A stretch of DNA of 64,000 nucleotides from Torymus aiolomorphi (GCA_036365515.1 CM070874.1:61833583-61897582), one strand, 5' to 3'. Counted from the first letter of the stretch, positions 21,285-32,586 are shown. Notes: a model not told the origin generated them from the letters alone. A program made the numbers and translations.

Positions 21285-24200
21285 TTTATTGATTATATGG
21301 TCGTCAAATGAGGTAACATGAATCTCTATGATAGAATGTTTTGTAATGGGAAACTAGAACTGGCGAGAGCAGATATTAATTTTGATATTGTCTTACTATA
21401 TTAATCAGTTTAACTAGCAACTTGGAAAATCACTAAAAGTGACCAAATATGGCCATACATGCTCATGTATAATTACCGATAGACGGAAATGGCGATGATA
21501 TAAAACCGCCTATCAAGCACGTTTCATTTTGTCTTAAATTGAGAGCTTATAGTCTTGTGGATATGGTAGAAATTAGCGCCTCTATTGTAAGAAATTACGT
21601 GAGTCGGTAAGCGAGCACTTACATAAAATACAAGGAAAAAATAATACCTAACTCATGTTTGTTCTTCAAATCCCTTTTTTTATAGAAATTGCAACTTGGT
21701 TATCAAGAAACAAGCCCTGTTTCCAGATGTCTAGCTTGCCGCAAATAGAACTCCCTATATAATCATTATCAGGTATTCGTTGCCAAGATGTTAATTGTAG
21801 CAAAAACTATGCGTTAAGTTCCCAATGATGTATTATATAATCGTCAAATGCCGTAACATGAATCTGTATAATAGAATCCTTTGTTATGAGAAACTCGAAA
21901 TGGGGAGGGCAGGTAATAATTTCCTTATTATCTTACTATTTCGTACAGCTCACTATATCGTTTGTCACTTTTTTCCACAACAGAGATTGGGAAATAGCAG
22001 TAATACAAAGAAGAATTATTACCATACATAAGACCTTAGCAGAAAGCCACAAAAATCAGCGGAACTGTTCACATGACTAATCAGTAACAATCTGTTACAT
22101 ACGGCAAGGATGCACGAGAAATTTAAAGTTAATATAGGTGGCAATATGATATACTTTCGAATGCACCCACAATTCCTGGGTTGAATTAACACTATTTACG
22201 TAAAAATAGCACTAGCAGTTGTATAAGTCGTTAAAGGCGACCAAATACGTCCATACATGCTCGTGTATATTCAACCATAGACGGAAATGGCAATGATACA
22301 GAACCGTCTATCCAGCACGTTTCATTTTGTCTTGAATGCAGAGCTTCGTCCTGTGAACATAGTAGGAATTCGTTTCCTTATTGAAAGAAATCACGTAAGT
22401 AGGTACGTGAGTACTCAAATAAAATACATGGACAAAATAATACCCAACTCAAGTTGCTTATATAAATCTGTTTTTTAAGGAAATCGCAACTTAGATATTA
22501 CGAAAGAAGACTTGCTTCCAAATCATCCAGCTTGCCGCAAATCGTACACACATATATACATTATCAGGCTTTCGTTGCGAAGTTGTAAATTGTAAAAAAA
22601 ATTATGCGTTAGGTTCTCAATGACGTATTATATGATCGTCAAAAGCAGTAACGCGAATATCTGTAACAGAGTCTATCGTTGTGGGACACTTGAAATGGCG
22701 AGGGGAGATACTACTTTTCATATTACCTTACTATTTCGTTCTGCTTATAATATCGTTTGAGACCTTTTTCCGCAACGGAGATTGGGATATAGCCGTAATA
22801 CAAAGAGGAATTATTACCATATATAAGACCTTAGCAGTAGACCACAAAAACAGCGAAAATGTTCACATAACCGATCAGTAACAGTTTGTTACTTGCGCAA
22901 GGTTGCATTAGAAATTTTGAAGTTATTATAGGTGGAAAAATCGGGTATAAATCCGAATGCACCCTTAATTACGGGACTGATTCAGTACGTTTTACGGACA
23001 AATGGCAGAAGCAATTCTATAAATCACTAAAAGCGATCAAATATGGCCATACATGCTTCAGTATCTTCAACGATAGACAGAAATCACGATCATATAGAAC
23101 CGTCTATCAAGTACCTATCATTTTGTCTTTAATTCAGAGCTTATATATGTGGATATTGTAGAAATCAACTTCCTCATTGAAAAAAATCACGTCAAAAGGT
23201 ACGTGAGTAATCACATAAAGTACATAGTAAAAAATAGTATTCAACACATGCTCGTTACGAAAATCGGTTTTTTAAATAAACTGCAACTTGGACCTCAGGA
23301 AAATATATCTGATTCAGAATTTTCACATTGTTGAGAACTGAATCCACAATTTAATCATTACCAGGTTTTCGTTGCGAAGATGTAAATAGTAACAAAAATT
23401 ATGCGTTAGGTTCTGAATAACGTATTATATAATCGTCAAAAACAGTAGCGTGAATCTCTATAATAGAAGCTATCGATATGAGGCACTTGAAATGGCGAGG
23501 ACAGATACTAATTTTCATATTACCTCACTATTACATTCGGCTTATTATATCTTTTTCCACAACCGAGATTGGGATATAGCAGTAACACAAAAAAGAATTA
23601 AAAGCATACATAAGATCTTAGCAGTATGCCACAAAAAACAGCGAAAAAACTTACATGACCAATGAGTAACTATTTGTTACTTGCGCAAGGTTGCATGACA
23701 AATTTCAAGTTATTATCGGTGGAAAAAGCTGGTATAAATACGAGTGCACCCCCAATTACGGGACTGGTTCAGTACGGTTCATGGAAAAATGGCACAAGCA
23801 ATTCTATAAATAACTAAATGCTATAAATATGGTCATACAATCTTCTGTATCGTTAACGATAAACAGAAATCACGATCTTACAGAACCGTCTAAAAAGCAC
23901 GTTTCAGATTGTCTTAAATTCAGAGCTTATAGTCTTGTGGATATGGTAGAAATGAGCGTCTCTATAGAAAGAAAGTACGTGAGTCGGTACGCGAGAACTG
24001 ACAAGAAATACATGTAAAAAATAATACATAACTCATGGTTGTTCTTTACATCGGTTTTTTCAAGAAATTGCCACTTGGTTATCATGAAAGAAGCCCTGCT
24101 TCCAAATATCCAGCTTGCCGCAAACCGAACTCACTATATAATCATTATCAGGCATTCGTTACCTAGAGGAAAATCTAACAAAAATTATGCGTTACGTTCG

Positions 24201-24782
24201 CAATAAATTATTGTATAGTCGTCAAATGCCGTAATATGAATCTATATAATAGAATCCTTTGTTATGAGAAACTCGAAATGGGGAGGCAGGTAATAATTTT
24301 CTTATTATCTTACTATTTCGTACATCTTATTATATCGTTTGAGATTTTATTCTACAACAGAGATTGAGATATAGCAGTAATACAAAGAAGAATTATTACC
24401 ATCCATAAAACCTTAGCAGTATGCCACAAAAAACAGCGGAAATGTTCACGTGACCAATCAGTAAGAATCTGTTACATACGGTGAGGTTACACGAGAAATT
24501 TTAAGTTAATATAGGTGACAATATGGTATACTTTCGAATGCACCCGCAATTCCTGGGTTGAATTAACACGATTTACGTAAAAATTGCACTAGCAATTTTA
24601 TACGTCGCTAAAGGCGACAAAATATGGCCATACATGTTCATGTATATTTAACGATAGAGGGAAATGGCGATGATAGAGAACCATCTATCCAGCATATTTC
24701 ATTTTGTCTTAAATTCAGCGCTTAAGCCTGTGAACATAGTAGGAAGTAGTTTCCTTATTGAAAGAAATCACGGAAGTAGGTA
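21285..24782. repeat. ~790-bp satellite array, five copies
   Basis: The anchor around TATATAATCGTCAAATG and ATGAATCT recurs near 21,300, 21,835, 22,630, 23,430 and 24,215, giving intervals of about 541, 794, 797 and 785 bp. Other shared blocks are GAGATTGGGATATAGC, AAAGAAGAATTATTACCAT, CATACATGCTC and TTTCATTTTGTCTTAAATTC. The first copy has an internal deletion of about 250 bp and the last is cut at 24,782 by a LINE fragment. Short ORFs recur in the same place in each unit (for example NLYNRI) but are interrupted differently, so I treat the array as non-coding. Confidence 0.85.
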
Positions 24783-25240
24783 GTAGCCCTACCGTCCCCG
24801 GGGGCGTCATCCGTCCTTTTTACGTTCTTATTTTTAACGATGCCCTATTCAATCTTTGAAGCATCCGTCTCGGTTTTTCGCGCATAGTACCTCTTCGATG
24901 TAGGTGCTTATCGCGTTCCATCTGTCATTTGTCGAAAGCATGCATTCGATTACCATTTCGGACGAGAATCGCCCTACCACCACCTCCAATCGTTGTCTTT
25001 CTGCGGCCCACCTACTACATGCGAAGAAGGTGTGTTCTACGTCATCACTCTCGTTCCCGCAGTATTTACATTCCGGCGTATTTACTCTACGTAATTTAAA
25101 TAGGTAATTTCGGATTACCATATTATTAATCATATTATGAATTGATTCAGTGCATGAAAAACTATCGGGAAAGTGTACCCAGATTTATGGGGAAGGATGT
25201 TTATCTGATTGTGCCGGCCTGTTTAATTATGGTTTCGTAG
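24783..25240 (-). mobile_element. 5'-truncated LINE fragment (R1/Jockey type) ending the satellite
   Basis: The minus strand carries the 3' end of a non-LTR retrotransposon: the ORF2 C-terminus (24,849-25,133) and about 65 bp of 3' sequence. Its low-coordinate end lies precisely where the satellite copy stops matching its neighbours. The high-coordinate limit is approximate. Confidence 0.6.
24849..25133 (-). pseudogene. LINE ORF2 C-terminal zinc-knuckle fragment
   Basis: Ninety-four codons with CKYCGNESDDVEHTFFAC, a C-x2-C-x8-H-x4-C knuckle, followed by SRWAAERQRLE. This is the typical C-terminal signature of R1/Jockey-type ORF2 proteins, downstream of the reverse transcriptase. The reverse transcriptase itself is absent, as expected for 5' truncation on insertion. 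Not functional alone. Confidence 0.75.
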
Positions 25241-25363
25241 CCACTATTAGGATCTTAAGAAAGTAGGGATGCAAAATAGCACATACATTATATTTTTATT
25301 GTATCAACATATATACATATTTACATGTACACAATAAATATTCAGTCACTATCCTCTTCAATA
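25241..25363. other. Short spacer
   Basis: AT-rich spacer between the LINE fragment and the recombinase-type exon. No strong poly(A) signal is evident in it. Confidence 0.4.
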
Positions 25364-25779
25364 CTAAATGTAAATGCTTTTTCTATTAAAGTTTGAATTT
25401 TCGCTATAGAGAACATCTTTAGTCCAGGCGATTTCATCGCATCGATGCATTCTGCTACTGTAGGCATTTGCTTCTTCTTTATAATATGGACCGAAGTTAT
25501 CAAATATCGCTTCAGGAACAGTATTTATTTTTTGGGTCGGTTTTTTAGGTATAGAATCTTTCTGCAATATCTTTTTTCTTAAATTGTGTATGTATGTCCT
25601 CAGGTAATCTACATTTCGATGTTTTAAGCATGGGTTGTTTTTGATCACTTTTTGCAGCTTACTTCCAACTATTTTCTCATCAGCGTTTTGTAACTCAGAT
25701 TCAAAATTTATTTTAATTACACCAATTTCCTCATCCGTCCATGTCCTTTTTTTTTCGTTTGGGTGATAAAACTAAAACA
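25364..25779 (-). CDS. Terminal exon of a Crypton-like recombinase relative (partial)
   Basis: On the minus strand the exon follows a good acceptor (TATGTTTTAG) and opens FYHPNEKKRTWTDEEIGVIK. The KRxWTDEE block and the downstream YLRTYIHNLRKK match the short Myb/SANT-like C-terminal segment that follows the recombinase core in many animal proteins of the Crypton-like tyrosine recombinase type. The exon ends at 25,364 after about 138 codons. The catalytic core is not present nearby, so only the 3' end of the gene is here. The more complete gene at 36,678-38,455 lacks this segment. Confidence 0.5.
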
Positions 25780-25941
25780 TAAAAGTTCAGATATATAAAG
25801 TGGATATCAGAATAGATGATATATGCTCTTTCTCATCTATTTCTAGTGCTACACTTTCAAGGCGATCAAAAGTACAAAATTAATTGATTTCAGAATTTTG
25901 TAAACTAACTCTCTAAACGTATTTGTAAAAATACGTTTGTA

Positions 25942-26186
25942 CACTGAGAGAACCTTGGGAGCGCAGCGGTATTAACTATGATACAGCAGACGCCCCGATC
26001 ATTTCGCGCAGCAGCTCTACCGAATTTGGGAGAGCGGGTGCCCTAAAACAGTTGTCATGCGATTTTCGGGCAGCAGCAATATAAAAAAAGACGTCTGTAG
26101 TCCTACAGAGGGCATCAGACGCACCAAAATAAAAGAGAACGATTTGTGTTCGCACAAGGACAGCAGCGCTCCTAAAGTTCTCTGTG
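25942..26186. mobile_element. 245-bp MITE, CACTGAGAGAA ends, TA duplication
   Basis: The left end CACTGAGAGAACCTTGGGAG is mirrored at the right end (CTCCTAAAGTTCTCTGTG). TA flanks both ends (25,940-25,941 and 26,187-26,188). It sits in the apparent intron between the two minus-strand recombinase-type exons. Two more elements with the same end motif lie at 50,527 and 54,914. Confidence 0.65.
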
Positions 26187-26266
26187 TAGAGCTCGTTTGA
26201 AAATTTTGTATAATGATCAATTATTATAATATGCTTAAAGAAATAAAGTTTTTAATTATCATACCA

Positions 26267-26360
26267 TCAGCTGACAGAGGAGCCGTCTCATTACAGATCG
26301 GATGAGTTGTGTTTGCATTATTTTCCATGGTGATATCTGTTGTAATAAATAAGGTATTAG
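26267..26360 (-). CDS. Probable upstream exon of the Crypton-like gene
   Basis: On the minus strand an acceptor (TATTTATTACAACAG or close by) precedes TTDITMENNANTTHPICNET and the exon ends at GCTGATG followed by a GTATGA donor. A spliced link to the exon at 25,364-25,779 is plausible across a ~490-bp intron. Boundaries are approximate; the peptide alone is not diagnostic. Confidence 0.35.
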
Positions 26361-26829
26361 AAATAATGACGTTCAAAAACTTATGAGTTCTTACAAACAA
26401 TTGCATGTAACTTTACAGGTATTGATAATCTTTCAATTTTCAAATTGGTACCTCACCTTGAAATTACAAATGTAACAAAATGAGACCTTGAAAATTGAAA
26501 TTGGATAAAAAATAAAAAAAGTTCCTGTGTTTTATTGAATTTTTTTTAGATGACGGTATCTTGTTTATCAATAATTAATTTGATTTTAAAAAATGTTTCT
26601 CTTTTGTTTAAGTATCCTTCTTTCCAATTACATTATCACTTATATTGTAATATGCGAAAAAGATGTAGAAAAAAAATTTTACATTTGACGTTAATTTTGT
26701 GACAGGAATTACCTTAAGGCGGTCTTACACTTAGCGGTCTTTGAGAATAAAATCGGCAGACAATAATAAAGAATTGTTGTTCAAACAATATTCAACATAC
26801 TGTAACGGGGTGAATAAGGAGGAGAAGAG

Positions 26830-26950
26830 TAAAAAATACGCGCCGGCATCAGAAATCGAACCCGAGCCGTCCGGACCGGAGGGGAGTGTCTCTACCGCGA
26901 GACTAACAACGCACTGCTCCCTGGCCCTCTATCTGGTGTGCTAACCGCAG
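26830..26950 (-). repeat. Possible tRNA-derived SINE
   Basis: On the minus strand a B-box-like GGGTTCGATTTC lies about 50 bp after an A-box-like segment (TTGTTAGTCTCGCGGTAGAG). The spacing fits an RNA polymerase III promoter of tRNA origin. The arms do not fold into an intact cloverleaf, so a functional tRNA is not called. Confidence 0.3.
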
Positions 26951-27011
26951 GTGCCGGTAACACAGGGCCCTACTCTTGGGTCGGCTAGCGCTGTATCACA
27001 CCTCGTTATAA

Positions 27012-27190
27012 TACATACTATAAATAAACAATATTTCTGATAAAATGCCCCAAGACTTAATCTGTAGACCTATTTTTCTCAGAGATACAGCCTTTTTAAT
27101 ATTTTTCCATTGGAGTAACTTAAGAAAACAACTCGATAAATTCTCATGAGAGGGCCTAAATTACTTAAAATTTATTTAACGGTACCGGAC
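27012..27190. repeat. Diverged fragment of the 15.9-kb foldback
   Basis: TTTCTGATAAAATG, TAATCTGTAGACC, CTCAGAGATA and a TTCTCATGAGAGGGCCTAAA-like block occur in the same order as in the arm of the element at 15,909-16,571. Only one arm is recognisable. Confidence 0.5.
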
Positions 27191-27399
27191 GTAAAACAAC
27201 TAAAGAGCGACGTGAAATCTGGATAAAAACCCGCGTCCACAATGGCAAGAGGAAAGCAATCTCAGAGTTCGAGATCCCCAAACAGAAGCTGGGGAGATTT
27301 GAGTCGATGCGAGAATTCCAGTTGGAGTAACGACCAACGATAACAGCTAGATGCGTGTTATCGTTATAAGGTAGTCAACCATTTTACGAGAGACTGTCT

Positions 27400-28208
27400 C
27401 AGAAATCGTGTAGGGTCTGCATGAAGGCAGCCCTGACCAGTCGTTGAAGTAGAAATCATGGAACATTTCGTCGGTTGTCATCGTCGAGGGCGCACACAGA
27501 TCGACTCGGGAGCTATGGTGAGCTTGGTAGGACTGAGGGTAGTAAACAGATTTTGGAGATAGGGTATCGAGGACGCTAATAACGACTATCACGGGACAAA
27601 CGTGGTCGTGTCACGACGTAGTAGTGGATATTCAATTTTGCAATGAGTTTGAAATCGAGACAAGTTGGAAACTAAGCGAATGGCGGCGTCGAGGCGGGTT
27701 CTGGACGGAATTTTGTAAGGAGGAAACGCCAGACACGCACGAACCAATATTCGCGAACTGCGCCGGGTTATTGGAGTTAGACGACGGAAAAAGAACACGG
27801 TGGATCAGCTGGTGAGTAGGCTGCTGGCGGAACAGGACAATAAGTTTGGGTGCATCACACTGATCTCCCACAAAATCAATGTGCAAGTGGTAGAAACAAT
27901 TAAACACAGACCCAGTGACTATCGCCAAAGATGTGGCAGGTCACGGAAGACGAGATAAAAAGGATACGAGAGTATTGAAAAATCGTGAAGCGTGGGCAGT
28001 AGCGCGCTGGTTATCATACTGGGTTACAAAAAAGGATGCTTACTTATGTTACAACCTAGATAATATTCTCGATAATTTAAGCCTTGGGAGGTATACGTGT
28101 ATCACCCAAATCAACCTGAGGAAGAAAGTAAAAAACACATCGCAATCGCAGTGCTGAAATCCAGACTCTCGCCATTTTGGACGATGCCATTGTGTTCGAG
28201 AGAGAGAT
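27400..28208 (+). pseudogene. Gypsy-type pol fragment (protease and RT pieces)
   Basis: On the plus strand, RTQIDSGAMVSLVG (about 27,490-27,535) matches the retropepsin active site, with DSG at the catalytic position. Further on, KINVQVVETIKHRP and KKDAYLCYNLDNILDNL match the N-terminal RT region, and EESKKHIAIAV follows. Multiple stops and frameshifts separate the pieces. The fragment stops at a GAGAGAGA tract, and its last 140 bp recur inverted at 31,562-31,697. Confidence 0.65.
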
Positions 28209-28439
28209 TAGATTAGATTAGATTAGATAATGTTTATTGCTATTCATTGTGTTGAACAATAGAGACAAGATTTACAATTAGCGTTATTACAAAGAGTGTT
28301 GTTACAAAGAGTTATTACAAATAGCGAAATATTACGAATATTACGAATAGTGAGTGGTTACGCAAAGTATACTGAAACTGCAAAAAATTAAAAATAAAAA
28401 AAATAAAACTAAAAAAATAGAGCGCAAAAAACAAAAAAT

Positions 28440-28443
<4 letters not shown>
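28209..28443 (-). mobile_element. LINE 3' tail with (ATCTA)n terminus
   Basis: Read on the minus strand, the sequence ends AATAAACATTATCTAATC with four ATCTA units (28,209-28,228). Pentamer tails after an AATAAA-like block are characteristic of some non-LTR retrotransposon 3' ends. No coding part is recognised. Confidence 0.4.

Positions 28444-28482
<39 letters not shown>
28444..28482. repeat. (GA)n microsatellite
   Basis: Nearly pure GA tract at the 3' end of the minus-strand gag pseudogene. ORFs that read Ser-Leu runs through it are artefacts. Confidence 0.9.
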
Positions 28483-28483
<1 letters not shown>

Positions 28484-28492
28484 CCCGGTGCC

Positions 28493-30349
28493 TCACTGAT
28501 TGACACGCGAAACACGGCCCCACAAACGGCGTCTTCGCGTTGCCCTGACCTTGACGCGCGCCTCCCCATAACGCTGGTCGCGACCGTCTTTCTGCCTACC
28601 ACCTGTCGCACCATTTGAATACGATTGCGGTTGTGCATAAGTGCCTCCGCGCACACCCTGATTTATCACTGGCTCTTCCTGTTGCAGCGCTAAAACCTCT
28701 CCTATCTCGGCTCCGATTGATTCGCCCCCGCTGCCCTTCCCTTCCCGCTTCTTTGCCTTGAGCTTCGACTTTAACTTCTCCTCGAGTTCATTAAACGTCG
28801 ACAGCCGACGCATCTTCCTCCTTGGTAGCCACTTTTGCTCGTGCTTGCTACCTCGTGAACGTCGCGCTCGGCACGTGCATCCTCTCCGCCACCCGCGGAG
28901 AAAGCTATCAATAGTATCGATAGCTTTCTGTTTCTCGAAACGCTTCCCATACCTTTCGATGTCATCCAATATGTCCACCACATTATCTGACATTGCGCGA
29001 CAGTACTCGGGTAACAGATTCCTGTACGCTAAATCGACCTGCTCATCTGCGCTCAGCGATTTCTTAAAACGCGCGACAATATACTTAAAGTTAAGCAAGA
29101 AACTTTCTACCTTTTCGCCTTTGCCCTGCGTCCGCCGACGAGGTCATCATAAAGATCTTACTGATCATACTCTCCCACGTATCTGTGAACATTTTTGCGA
29201 ACATCTTCCACGACCGCATGTGCTCACTCTCCATTCTGAACCATCCCGCCGCTTCACCCTTAAACGCGCACGAAGACGCGCTCAAAAATCCGCGATCGCT
29301 CACGTGCCCTTCTACTCTACAATCGTTTCATTGTTCGAAGAATTCTTCCGCGGCCCTCCTTGATTTGCTCCCGTTCAACTTCATCCCCAACTTCTGATTA
29401 ATTTATCTGCGCGAATACCATCTTCGTCGTTTCTGCGCTTCGGCCGCTCGCTTATGTCATTGTCCGATTCTGACTGAAGACAAGCTAGAGATAGTCGAGA
29501 CCTGGCGCGCTCGATTCACCCTACTTTTATTTTCACTCTCCCTCTTATTCTATTTACTTTCCGCACCCGCGACACGTCCGACTCTTTGCTTGACTCTACC
29601 TTTGTACGTCTCTGTTCACGGCTAGATCGCATCCCTGCCTTATCTCGATTCCGCGCGCGCTCTTCCTCGCTCCCACTGTCGCTCGTCGCCGACTTCTTTG
29701 ATTCGTGCAATTTTGTCGCTTGCCGCGTCTCCCGGCGATGCTCGCAGTCTTTCGCCTCCCTTTTCGACGCTGCTTCCCTTTTTCGCACACTCTCGTGCGC
29801 ACCGCGTATCCCTTGTATAATACGTTCTGAAGTATAAGCCCAGCGATCGTATTCCGCCCCTTGCGCGCGGAACCCTTGATTTTTCAGCAACCTTGGCGGT
29901 GCTCCCGCCGAAACGATAGACCGATTCACACCCTGCGCCATCCTCATACTCGTGAACGGTGTTACTGTGGTCGCAGTAGTCGACGCGCTCGTCTTTCGCC
30001 GCTGCTGTGTCTGCCCCTCACTGCTCACCGAAGCAGCGTCCTCCGTGGCCCGCTCCTCTGCCGCGCGCCCGTTTTGCTCAATTTTCTCCCCTTCTAATTC
30101 GCGCTGCTTGTCCAACTTGGACTCCTCGGCCACCACTACCGCTTCGTCCCAAGGATACCATGGGATCTCGCGGTTTCCCGGTTCCTGCTCCCAGAGCCTT
30201 GCTCGCAGTAACTGCTCGCGCAGCGTCGCTTCAGGTCCGTCCAGCGCGCAGTTGCGACGACCTAATTCGTTCAGCAGTTCCTCTAGCGCGAGGCGACTTA
30301 TGTTGCGCTTACCCTCCCTTCTCTCTCTCGATCGCATAAGAGAACGCAT
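28493..30349 (-). pseudogene. LTR retrotransposon gag pseudogene
   Basis: Three minus-strand segments in series form a broken gag. The first (30,349-29,516, 277 codons) has an N-terminal SAP-like helix pair (LLNELGRRNCALDGPEATL) and a charged Arg/Glu-rich linker. The second (about 29,303-29,140) has GEAAGWFRMESEHMRSWKMF, a capsid signature of Gypsy-type gag. The third (29,098-28,493) continues the capsid (SADEQVDLAYRNLLPEYCR) and a basic tail. Frameshifts lie between segments near 29,100 and 29,400. No CCHC knuckle is present on this strand; one occurs on the plus strand at 31,706. An LTR-like region lies immediately upstream (30,700-31,480). Large plus-strand ORFs over it are antisense shadows. 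Confidence 0.7.
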
Positions 30350-30699
30350 TGCTTCTGCGTGTTTCTATTTTCGCTAATTCACCCAAAAAAATTTAAATGT
30401 TAATCGCTCACCTACGTAAAAAAAGAAAAAGACAGCGTACTCCGATATTCTCACTACTCTCGCTCGTACATTCGCAAAGTTCTGAACTTAGCGCGCCTCA
30501 ATTCCGCGAATTCCGCGAATTCCGCGAGCAACGGTTGCTCGGTTCTCGGAATCGGCGAGCGCGCGTACGAACGCGCTGCGACCCGCGCGTCTCACGCCGT
30601 CCGCGTTTCCCGCGAACTCGCACCTTCGCCGAACACGCACTATTTCTTTTTCTTTTTACTCGCAATTCACCATTCACTGGTGTTTCTCTATTAAAGAAT

Positions 30700-31300
30700 T
30701 AACAGTGTGTAATTTCGCGCCCGGCACGAAAGTACACACTCACATCGCAATTTGCATTCCCTCATGCCCGGCTGAAACTCACTCTCATCGCTGGGGAGTT
30801 CACGTTTCCTTGCCGTCTCCGGGACAACGGCGACCACCACTACCGCACTCGTGGACCTCTCCAAAAACAGCGGAATGCAAATTTCTTGATTTTTCGCCTG
30901 CAGAAGAGGTAGTTAGAAAGTGTTACGCGGTACTTGAGGGGTTGCCAATTTTTTACTTGCTAGCCTGTATGCTAGATATCATTGCAGCAATAATATTAAT
31001 AACACGGTATTTTTTTATTGCATACAAACTCCTATCGCGCGCCCGGTTACAGCATACTATTACCCTATATCCAGTCCGCGCCGAAGTTGTACGGCACCCA
31101 GCGTTCATTCACACACACGCATCGTACTCACACTTTTCCATGCCCGCTAAAGACTCGCTCTCGTCACTGGGGGGCTTCGCGCTTCCCTGCCGTCTCGGGG
31201 ACGACGAGGACCACCACTTCGCGCTCCTTGACTCCTCCGTTCTTCTCCGCTGGGAAGAAGACTACCACTATGATCGCTATTTGTCGGAGGCCCGCACCCG
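30700..31300 (-). repeat. LTR-like region of the minus-strand element, duplicated
   Basis: The reverse complement of 30,715-30,860 matches 36,320-36,480 closely (shared blocks TGGTCGCCGT, GAGACGGCAAGGAA and CGTGCCGGGCG). A second, more diverged copy lies at about 31,080-31,290, so this side carries two LTR-type segments in tandem. Exact LTR termini (TG..CA) could not be fixed. Confidence 0.55.
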
Positions 31301-31561
31301 CCGGTCGCCACACACCTCTCTCTCACACCTTGACCGTATCACTAATGCTAACTCACCTCTTACGAGCGCACCTGGAAGTACTCGTAGAGACTATCCTCCG
31401 GGTTGTTCTCTCTTACTCTCTCTCGAACACACGCTCTCGCACCTCGCTGCTGGACTCGCATCCTCACCAGCTGCCCGTCTCTCGCCAAAATTCTCATACA
31501 ACCACTACTCCTCTTTCTCTCTCTCTCTCTTCCTCGCTCTCTCTCTCTCTTTCTCTCTCTC

Positions 31562-31697
31562 TCGAACACAATGGCATCGTCCAAAATGGCGAGAGTCTGG
31601 ATTTTAGCACTGTGATTGCGATGTGTTTTTTACTTTCTTCCTCAGGTCGATTTTAGTGATACACGTATACCTCCCAAGCCTTAAATTATCGAGACTT
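31562..31697 (-). repeat. Inverted copy of the RT fragment at 28,070-28,208
   Basis: Blocks such as ATGGCATCGTCCAAAATGGC and GATACACGTATACCTCCCAA are the reverse complement of the end of the plus-strand pol fragment. Both copies break at the same point, CATTGTGTTCGAGAGA, next to a GA tract. They bound the LTR-gag segment on either side. Confidence 0.75.
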
Positions 31698-31702
31698 AAA
31701 TA

Positions 31703-31804
31703 CTTTGCTACTGGTGCAAGGCGCGCGGGCACATGGTGAGGCATTGCCCGCAGCGAGCCAGTTTAATATGCGCTAAGTGCGGTTTGCTGGGAGTGACGGA
31801 GTAG
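31703..31804 (+). pseudogene. Gag zinc-knuckle remnant
   Basis: The frame encodes CYWCKARGHMVRHC, a perfect C-x2-C-x4-H-x4-C nucleic-acid-binding knuckle, then CAKCGLLGVTE and a stop at 31,802. This is the gag C-terminus or gag-pol junction of the plus-strand element; the rest of gag is missing from this strand. Confidence 0.7.
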
Positions 31805-32044
31805 ATGAGCGCGCGCTGCGCCCCCGACTGCCTCCGTCGTGAAACGCACAGGGCGCGGGGCAAAAGCAAACCTTGCTCCTCGCGCTAATGAGTCGTCGTT
31901 TGCGAGGGCTGTTGAAGTGGAGTTAAATTTACCTTATTTAATGCGCTCATTGGGAATGAGCAACGATGCATGCGAGCATCAGCTGAGCAACGCTGAAGCC
32001 GGAGCTTCGAACGCGCCGTAGGTTAGAGCGGAGCGAAGGCAGAT

Positions 32045-32586
32045 GTGGGAGCGAGCGCATGCGATGAGCGAAAACATAACACGATGGGAAATAAGAGCAA
32101 AGTGGTGGACACGAAAATTAGCACTAAGGCAACATTGCATGCGGATTCTTTGATAGTGAATATGAGTAGAAGCGAGAGTGATGTGTGCCAATCGCGAGTA
32201 ACTGAGGTTGCACAAACGTGCAAAGAAGTGCCGCAGTTGGAGGATGGTGAAGGCGATCTAGGGCTAGATGAAGAGCTCGAGAGAATGACTGAGGAAATGA
32301 TGCGAGAGGTACGAGAGGAATGCGAGCGTAAAGAGTGTGCGAGAGTCGGTAGTGGTGGCCTAGCGAGCGGCGGCGAAAAATGCGATGAAATCGTACTAAA
32401 CGTACTGATAGGCGACGACGCAGTGGGTATGAAGATAGACAATCGCTACTATCTGTCTGTAGTGTTGGCGGGCGTGAGTACAAAGCGCTGTTCGACCTCG
32501 GGGCTAATTTATCGCTTGAAGGACCGGACGTGGCCGAATTGGTCAAGAATCGATTAAAAGAATATAAATCGACGATTAGGTCGGTT
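32045..32586 (+). pseudogene. Retrotransposon linker and protease remnant
   Basis: An acidic, Glu-rich linker (EELERMTEEMMREVREECER) leads into a retropepsin segment. After a frameshift near 32,475 the active-site region reads ALFDLGANLSL, where families of this type have D-T/S-G. The catalytic-loop Thr/Ser is therefore replaced by Leu, which should inactivate the enzyme. The frame ends at a stop near 32,595. Confidence 0.6.

Noticed and set aside
28758..29363. 201-codon plus-strand ORF
   Set aside because: Antisense shadow of the gag capsid pseudogene, which has recognisable motifs on the minus strand.
30705..31607. 300-codon plus-strand ORF, with a similar minus-strand ORF at 36,243-36,617
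   Set aside because: Both are antisense to the LTR module. Their similarity (for example HIAI, RWG, RSWTSP/HSWTSP) reflects the shared LTR DNA rather than protein conservation.
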